NCBI GenBank assembly: GCA_915063485.1
Contig: CAJZDJ010000071.1
Location: forward strand, 1 to 10,553
Source: an uncultured Actinomyces sp.
Lineage (GTDB): Bacteria; Actinomycetota; Actinomycetes; Actinomycetales; Actinomycetaceae
DNA length: 10,553 bases
Direction: 5' to 3'
Below are positions 7,220 to 10,553 of this stretch, one piece after another. Both the position numbers and the translations under genes were made by a program. The notes beneath the pieces are model-generated. The model saw only the letters and a program-made list of their open reading frames with translations. It had not been told where the DNA came from and ran no database searches. Within the stretch, counting starts at the first letter, position 1; each line of letters begins with the position of its first letter.

Positions 7220-8125
7220 ATGGGAATTGAACTACCTGCCGCACCGGTCCTAGACGGCTGGAAGCACCTGGTTTCCGGCAAGGTCCGTGACGTTTACGTG
7301 CCTGCCCCCGAGGGGCCCTGGGAGGGTGAGGATGTGCTGCTGGTGGTGGCCAGTGACCGCATCAGCGCCTATGACTATGTGCTTAGCTCGCAGATTCCCG
7401 ACAAGGGCAAGGTGCTGACCGCTCTGAGCGTGTGGTGGTTTGAGCAGCTGGAGCAGGTAGTACCTAACCACCTGCTGTCGCTGGATGTGCCCGCGCAGGT
7501 GGCTGGGCGCGCCATGATTTGCCGCCGCCTGGACATGTATCCGGTTGAGTGCGTGGCTCGCGGCTACCTAACCGGCTCTGGACTGGTTGAATACCGCGCC
7601 GGCCAGCAGGTGTGTGGGGTGGCTTTGCCGCCTGGTTTGGTGGAGGCCTCGCCGCTGCCGGAGCCGATTTTCACCCCTGCCGCCAAGGCTGAGCTGGGCG
7701 ACCACGACGAGAATGTTTCCTTTGAGCGGGTGGCGCAAATGGTTGGCCTAGAGCCGGCCCAGGCGCTGCGCCAGGCCACCTTGGAGCTGTACACGCGCGC
7801 CGCTGATATCGCTAAGCAGCGCGGCATTATTCTGGCTGACACCAAGTTTGAATTTGGGCGCGGTAGCCAGGGTGAACTGGTTTTGGGTGACGAGGTGCTG
7901 ACCCCTGATTCTTCCCGTTTCTGGCCGGCTGACCAGTGGGTTGAGGGTCAGGTGACGCCGTCTTACGACAAGCAGTTTGTGCGTGACTGGCTAGCTAAGG
8001 AAAGCGGCTGGGATCGTAACAGTGGCCAGCAGCCCCCGGCCTTACCTGAGCAGGTAGTTGAGCGCACCCGCGAGCGCTACCTGGAGGCCTATGAGCGCCT
8101 AACCGGTAAGCCCTTGGCTCTGTAA
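7220..8125 (+). CDS. purC: phosphoribosylaminoimidazole-succinocarboxamide synthase (SAICAR synthetase)
   Basis: PurC condenses CAIR with aspartate using ATP to form SAICAR, a later step of de novo purine synthesis (EC 6.3.2.6). The 301-residue length is that of the longer, monofunctional form common in actinobacteria and yeast-like enzymes. Visible motifs are SGKVRDVY at 19-26 (nucleotide-binding loop), [12 protein letters not shown] from 44, the [12 protein letters not shown] helix start, [36 protein letters not shown] at 207-213, [12 protein letters not shown] at 224-235 and [11 protein letters not shown]. All expected core motifs are present. The ATG uses a GGAG ribosome binding site (7208-7211) lying inside the end of purD. 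The steps between PurD and PurC (GART, FGAM synthase, PurM, PurE/K) are not encoded here. A terminator follows at 8166. Confidence 0.96.
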   Translation: MGIELPAAPVLDGWKHLVSGKVRDVYVPAPEGPWEGEDVLLVVASDRISAYDYVLSSQIPDKGKVLTALSVWWFEQLEQVVPNHLLSLDVPAQVAGRAMICRRLDMYPVECVARGYLTGSGLVEYRAGQQVCGVALPPGLVEASPLPEPIFTPAAKAELGDHDENVSFERVAQMVGLEPAQALRQATLELYTRAADIAKQRGIILADTKFEFGRGSQGELVLGDEVLTPDSSRFWPADQWVEGQVTPSYDKQFVRDWLAKESGWDRNSGQQPPALPEQVVERTRERYLEAYERLTGKPLAL

Positions 8126-8165
8126 CAGCAACTGCCGCGCCGTGGCTGTAGCGGCTAGATACAGA

Positions 8166-8207
8166 TTTGGGTGGGATGCTGTAAGCGTCCCACCCAAAAG
8201 TGTTTTT
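8166..8207 (+). terminator. rho-independent terminator of purDC
   Basis: Arms 8166-8179 and 8185-8198 form a 14-bp stem with one T-G wobble around a 5-nt loop (TGTAA). AAGTG and then five T at 8203-8207 follow. The core pairing TTTGGGTGGGA/TCCCACCCAAA is perfect. It lies about 40 nt beyond the purC stop and before the convergent minus-strand gene. Confidence 0.85.
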
Positions 8208-8210
8208 AGG

Positions 8211-8248
8211 GCCGGGCAAGGTTTTTGGTTACCGTTCCCTTGCCCGGC
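8211..8248. terminator. second hairpin in the convergent spacer (3' side of the minus-strand gene)
   Basis: GCCGGGCAAGG (8211-8221) and CCTTGCCCGGC (8238-8248) are perfect 11-bp complements with a 16-nt loop. The hairpin sits 9 nt beyond the stop of the minus-strand surface-protein gene, the usual place for its terminator. On the minus strand, however, the stem is followed by CCTAAAAA rather than a T-run. It may rely on the stem alone, act as an mRNA 3'-end stabiliser, or work with the neighbouring hairpin at 8166-8198. Confidence 0.55.
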
Positions 8249-8257
8249 GTCTTTGGT

Positions 8258-10468
8258 TTAGCTTTGGCGACGACGCCGGGCCAGCAGCAAGCCGCCGCTA
8301 GCCAGTGCCGCTAGGGCCACTAAACCAACCGCAATGTTGGCCCCGGTGTGGGCCAACACTCCATTGGAGTAGCGGGCCTGGCCAGGGGTCGGGTTTAGCG
8401 TGATCCGCTGTCCAGGCAGCGAGGACGGCTTAGCTGAAGGCAGCGAGCCCGGCTTGCCGGAGGCGCTGGGTAGGGCGCTAGGCCGGCCCGTGGGAGCCGC
8501 AGTGGGCTTAGCCGTGGGCGCCGGGGTAGCCGTTGGCGCTGGGCTGGCCGTGGGGGCAGCGCTAGCGGTGGGGCTAGGCGCGGCGGTAGCGGTTGGAGCC
8601 GCAGTAGGTGCCGGGCTAGCAGTGGGCTGGCTGGTCGGTGCCGGGGTGGGCGCCGGGCTAGCCGTGGGTTGGCTGGTCGGTGCCGGACTGGGCGTGGGAG
8701 TGGCCGTGGGCACCACAGTAGGTGCCGGACTGGTGGGCGCTACCGTGGGCGCTGGGCTGGCCGTGGGGGTCGGAGACGCAGTGGGCGCAACCGTTGGGGT
8801 GGGGCTGGGCGCCGGCGTCGATCCCGGCTGAGGATCACCCGCACGCCAAGCCCGGTAAGAAAACTCCAAAATGTTGGGCAAAACCTCGCCCTTAATGGAA
8901 GTTAAGCGAATCGCCTTGACCGGGCCCTCAACCGCAAACACCTGATAGTGCTTGGCGGCGTCGGCACTACCCAAAGCTACCCAAGTACCATCACTGCGCT
9001 GATACTCAACCGTGGCCCCAACCTGGCCGGCCACAACCACACTCACCTTGCCGCTAGCCGCCTGAGGTAGCTCACGCACCAAATTAGCGCCTTCAGGCAC
9101 CTGGGTGGCCACCAAAGCCGTAGCCCCCTTAGCGTCAACCGCATTATCTAGCGGGTGATCTTTAGCGGTAACCAAAGTGGTAGACAAACCTTTAGTGGGG
9201 CTAGAAACCTGGAACTCGCGGATCTGCACCCAAGCCCCATTACCGTTAGCCGCAGTGGCCTTCAGACGCACATAACGCGCCATAGTGCCGGCGGGCGCCT
9301 TAGCCGTAATCTCAGCCTGGTTAGTGAACTGGCCCAGCGAAGTCCAGTTAGAACCATCAGCAGAAACCTCAACCTCAGCGTTATAGATCATGTCGCCAGT
9401 TTGCGAAGCACTACGGCCCTGGCTGACATGCACCAAACCAATCTCCTGCTCGCTGCCAAGATCAAGCTGGAAATAAGAGCCCGGCTGAGGGGCAGAGTTA
9501 GACCAGTAGAAAGTGTCCTCCCGGCCATCAACCGCATTAGCGGGCACATAGCTCTCCCAAGTACCCATAGTGGTAGAAGCTTTGGCTACCTTCAAGGCGG
9601 CGCCACCCTTAGCGGGAGTCAAAGCAGCCCACTTATCCCAAGCCTTAGCGGCATCGTCCACGAAAGTGTTAAAGACGCCGTCGCCCACAGAAGCCGTAAT
9701 AGAAGCGGGCTTAACCGTAAAGTCCGAATCCATATCATCCACGCGGGGCTTAAGCGCACTTTGCTGGGCGGCTTGCATAGCCATCAGGGCGCTAGTGGCC
9801 TGCTCACCATTATTGGTATTAATAGCCAAATAAACATCCAAAGCCGACTGGCTGGCCTTAGCCCAATCGCGGGCCGCCTCCAACCAAGGCTTAATGTCAT
9901 TGTAAAAACCCTTAGATTCCATCTTGGCAAGCAGCTGCGGAGCCTGCTCAATCAGCTGCAAACGCGCGCGCAAAGTAGCGGCAGTGGACTTAATAGTGGC
10001 TGCATTGCCGCTAGCTAAAGCATCATTAAAAGCCTTAACTTCACTAGACAGCTGCGGGGCGCTTTGTGAAGAAGCCCGGTAAGGCTTCCACGACTGATTA
10101 AGATCCACAAACGCATCCAGCGCCTTAATGACCTGGCTGTCACTGCCGGCCAGCTGCGCCAAAGCCGCCTTAAACGAGGCCTTAGCGTCATACTTAGGTC
10201 CATTCCAGGTGTAATCACCATAGTTAGCTAGCGACGGTAGCGAAGCATAAGGCTGAATCATTGGGTTAGAGGTGAAACCGTCAATATACTTGTACAAGTT
10301 GGGATCACGGCCCTCTAAGGGGTTAAGGAACAGCCGCCCACGCTGGCCATCATTAACCGGGAAGTTATCCCAAATAAACAGGTGCTTATTGTTGTAGGTG
10401 GTGGCAGCCTTAGTTACCTGATCAACAGTGATCTGGTCAGAGAAAACCCCCATCCCAGTCCACTGCAT
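8258..10468 (-). CDS. 5'-truncated GH84-type beta-N-acetylglucosaminidase/hyaluronidase-like surface protein with LAXTG anchor (probable pseudogene)
   Basis: This is the C-terminal 736 residues of a secreted, wall-anchored glycosidase of the NagH/NagJ type, which cleave N-acetylglucosamine-containing host glycans. Counting from the ATG at 10468, residues 1-90 are the last part of the GH84 barrel: MQWTGMGVFSD, FIWDNFPVND (31-40), GFTSNPM (64-70) and YGDYTWN. Residues 95-280 are mostly helical. Residues 293-423 form an F5/8-type C (CBM32-like) sugar-binding domain (NAVDGREDTFYWS, YFQLDLGSEQEIG, ARYVRLKATA, IREFQVS). Residues 430-540 are a beta-rich module I cannot name. A Pro/Thr/Ala/Ser stalk spans 548-690. 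The anchor is LAHTG (705-709), a hydrophobic helix and RRRRQS. The signal peptide and the catalytic aspartate pair are missing. Homology-like sequence runs a few codons upstream of the ATG (LNQDIR) to an in-frame TAA at 10505-10507. The ATG has an AGGA nearby, but a product from it would be neither exported nor catalytic. Downstream, the gene converges on purC. Confidence 0.85.
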   Translation of the reverse strand: MQWTGMGVFSDQITVDQVTKAATTYNNKHLFIWDNFPVNDGQRGRLFLNPLEGRDPNLYKYIDGFTSNPMIQPYASLPSLANYGDYTWNGPKYDAKASFKAALAQLAGSDSQVIKALDAFVDLNQSWKPYRASSQSAPQLSSEVKAFNDALASGNAATIKSTAATLRARLQLIEQAPQLLAKMESKGFYNDIKPWLEAARDWAKASQSALDVYLAINTNNGEQATSALMAMQAAQQSALKPRVDDMDSDFTVKPASITASVGDGVFNTFVDDAAKAWDKWAALTPAKGGAALKVAKASTTMGTWESYVPANAVDGREDTFYWSNSAPQPGSYFQLDLGSEQEIGLVHVSQGRSASQTGDMIYNAEVEVSADGSNWTSLGQFTNQAEITAKAPAGTMARYVRLKATAANGNGAWVQIREFQVSSPTKGLSTTLVTAKDHPLDNAVDAKGATALVATQVPEGANLVRELPQAASGKVSVVVAGQVGATVEYQRSDGTWVALGSADAAKHYQVFAVEGPVKAIRLTSIKGEVLPNILEFSYRAWRAGDPQPGSTPAPSPTPTVAPTASPTPTASPAPTVAPTSPAPTVVPTATPTPSPAPTSQPTASPAPTPAPTSQPTASPAPTAAPTATAAPSPTASAAPTASPAPTATPAPTAKPTAAPTGRPSALPSASGKPGSLPSAKPSSLPGQRITLNPTPGQARYSNGVLAHTGANIAVGLVALAALASGGLLLARRRRQS
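8400..8821 (-). repeat. Pro/Thr-rich wall-spanning repeat region of the surface protein
   Basis: About 140 codons of the minus-strand gene encode almost only Pro, Ala, Thr and Ser in short PTASPAPT-like motifs, ending in a Ser/Leu/Lys/Pro segment. Such stalks carry surface domains through the cell wall. At DNA level the clearest exact unit is a 35-bp sequence at 8610-8644 repeated with one or two changes at 8652-8686, a 42-bp (14-codon) period that encodes PAPTSQPTASPAPT. The region is prone to slippage and copy-number change. The strong GTGGGC/GCCGGG periodicity also makes long meaningless open frames on the other strand. Confidence 0.85.
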
Positions 10469-10553
10469 ACGAATATCCTGGTTTAAACGCTCACCCTGAG
10501 CGGGTTAAGGGTCAAAAAGTGTGTCCGGAATCGCGGATTTTCACGGATTGACC
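10469..10553. other. junction sequence at the truncated 5' side of the glycosidase gene
   Basis: On the minus strand, all three frames close between 10482 and the window edge, so the GH84 coding sequence does not continue. Visible elements, in plus-strand coordinates, are a PmeI-type palindrome GTTTAAAC (10481-10488), an overlapping hairpin CGCTCA-CCC-TGAGCG (10488-10502), inverted GGTCAA (10510-10515) and TTGACC (10548-10553), and three CGGAWT-like copies at 10526, 10534 and 10544. Dense short inverted and direct repeats are typical of insertion-sequence ends, but no transposase or second end is in view. In one minus-strand frame, 13 codons run in from the edge to a TGA at 10512-10514, possibly the tail of another gene. 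The origin is unresolved. Confidence 0.4.

Noticed and set aside
8400..8831. 143-codon plus-strand open frame made of Gly/Val/Ala repeats
   Set aside because: It is the reverse reading of the Pro/Thr stalk of the minus-strand surface protein and has no independent start signal or domain.
9155..10018. 287-codon plus-strand open frame opposite the surface protein
   Set aside because: It is antisense to the F5/8-type C and helical domains, has no motif, and the minus strand is clearly the coding one.
10503..10553. calling the right edge an insertion sequence
   Set aside because: No transposase coding sequence, paired terminal repeat or target duplication is visible in 50 bp, so it is reported only as a junction.

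Overview
The window reads as chromosomal DNA of a moderately high-G+C actinobacterium. The signs are a lipoprotein EfeO with a cupredoxin domain next to a Tat-exported EfeB, a GTP-type PEP carboxykinase, adjacent purD-purC, and a surface protein ending in an LAXTG-type sorting signal. The gene content and the surface-anchored GH84-type glycosidase would fit a host-associated member of the Actinomycetaceae or a relative. That placement is inference; the genus cannot be fixed from this sequence.

Layout, left to right. (1) Positions 1-3647, plus strand: an EfeUOB ferrous-iron uptake locus. It holds the 3' part of efeU (permease), efeO (lipoprotein with cupredoxin and M75 domains) and efeB (DyP-type haem peroxidase with a Tat signal). 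A strong hairpin, and just before it a weak DtxR/IdeR-like site, separate efeO from efeB, so efeB may be controlled separately. A 14-bp stem with a T-tract closes the locus. (2) Positions 3871-5715, plus strand: pckG, a complete monocistronic gluconeogenic enzyme. It is followed by a four-copy 14/15-bp tandem repeat and a perfect 14-bp-stem terminator. (3) Positions 5952-8125, plus strand: purD and purC, two de novo purine enzymes only 2 nt apart. A candidate promoter, a 19-bp palindrome and a thrice-repeated AGCGG element lie upstream; a terminator lies downstream. (4) Positions 8258-10468, minus strand: the C-terminal part of a wall-anchored GH84 beta-N-acetylglucosaminidase/hyaluronidase-like protein. 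It keeps the end of the GH84 barrel, helices, an F5/8-type C (CBM32-like) domain, a Pro/Thr-rich stalk and an LAHTG anchor. It has lost its signal peptide and the catalytic half of the barrel, and all three upstream frames are closed within about 70 bp.

The iron, PEPCK and purine genes look ordinary and intact. The most unusual part is the right end: a surface glycosidase gene cut off at its 5' side next to unrelated-looking, repeat-containing sequence. This could be an insertion or rearrangement scar, or a silent 3' cassette. The next tier of interest is intergenic: the hairpin and iron-box-like site between efeO and efeB, the CTAG-rich tandem repeat after pckG, and the palindrome at the purD promoter. 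No rRNA, tRNA, CRISPR array or complete mobile element was seen.
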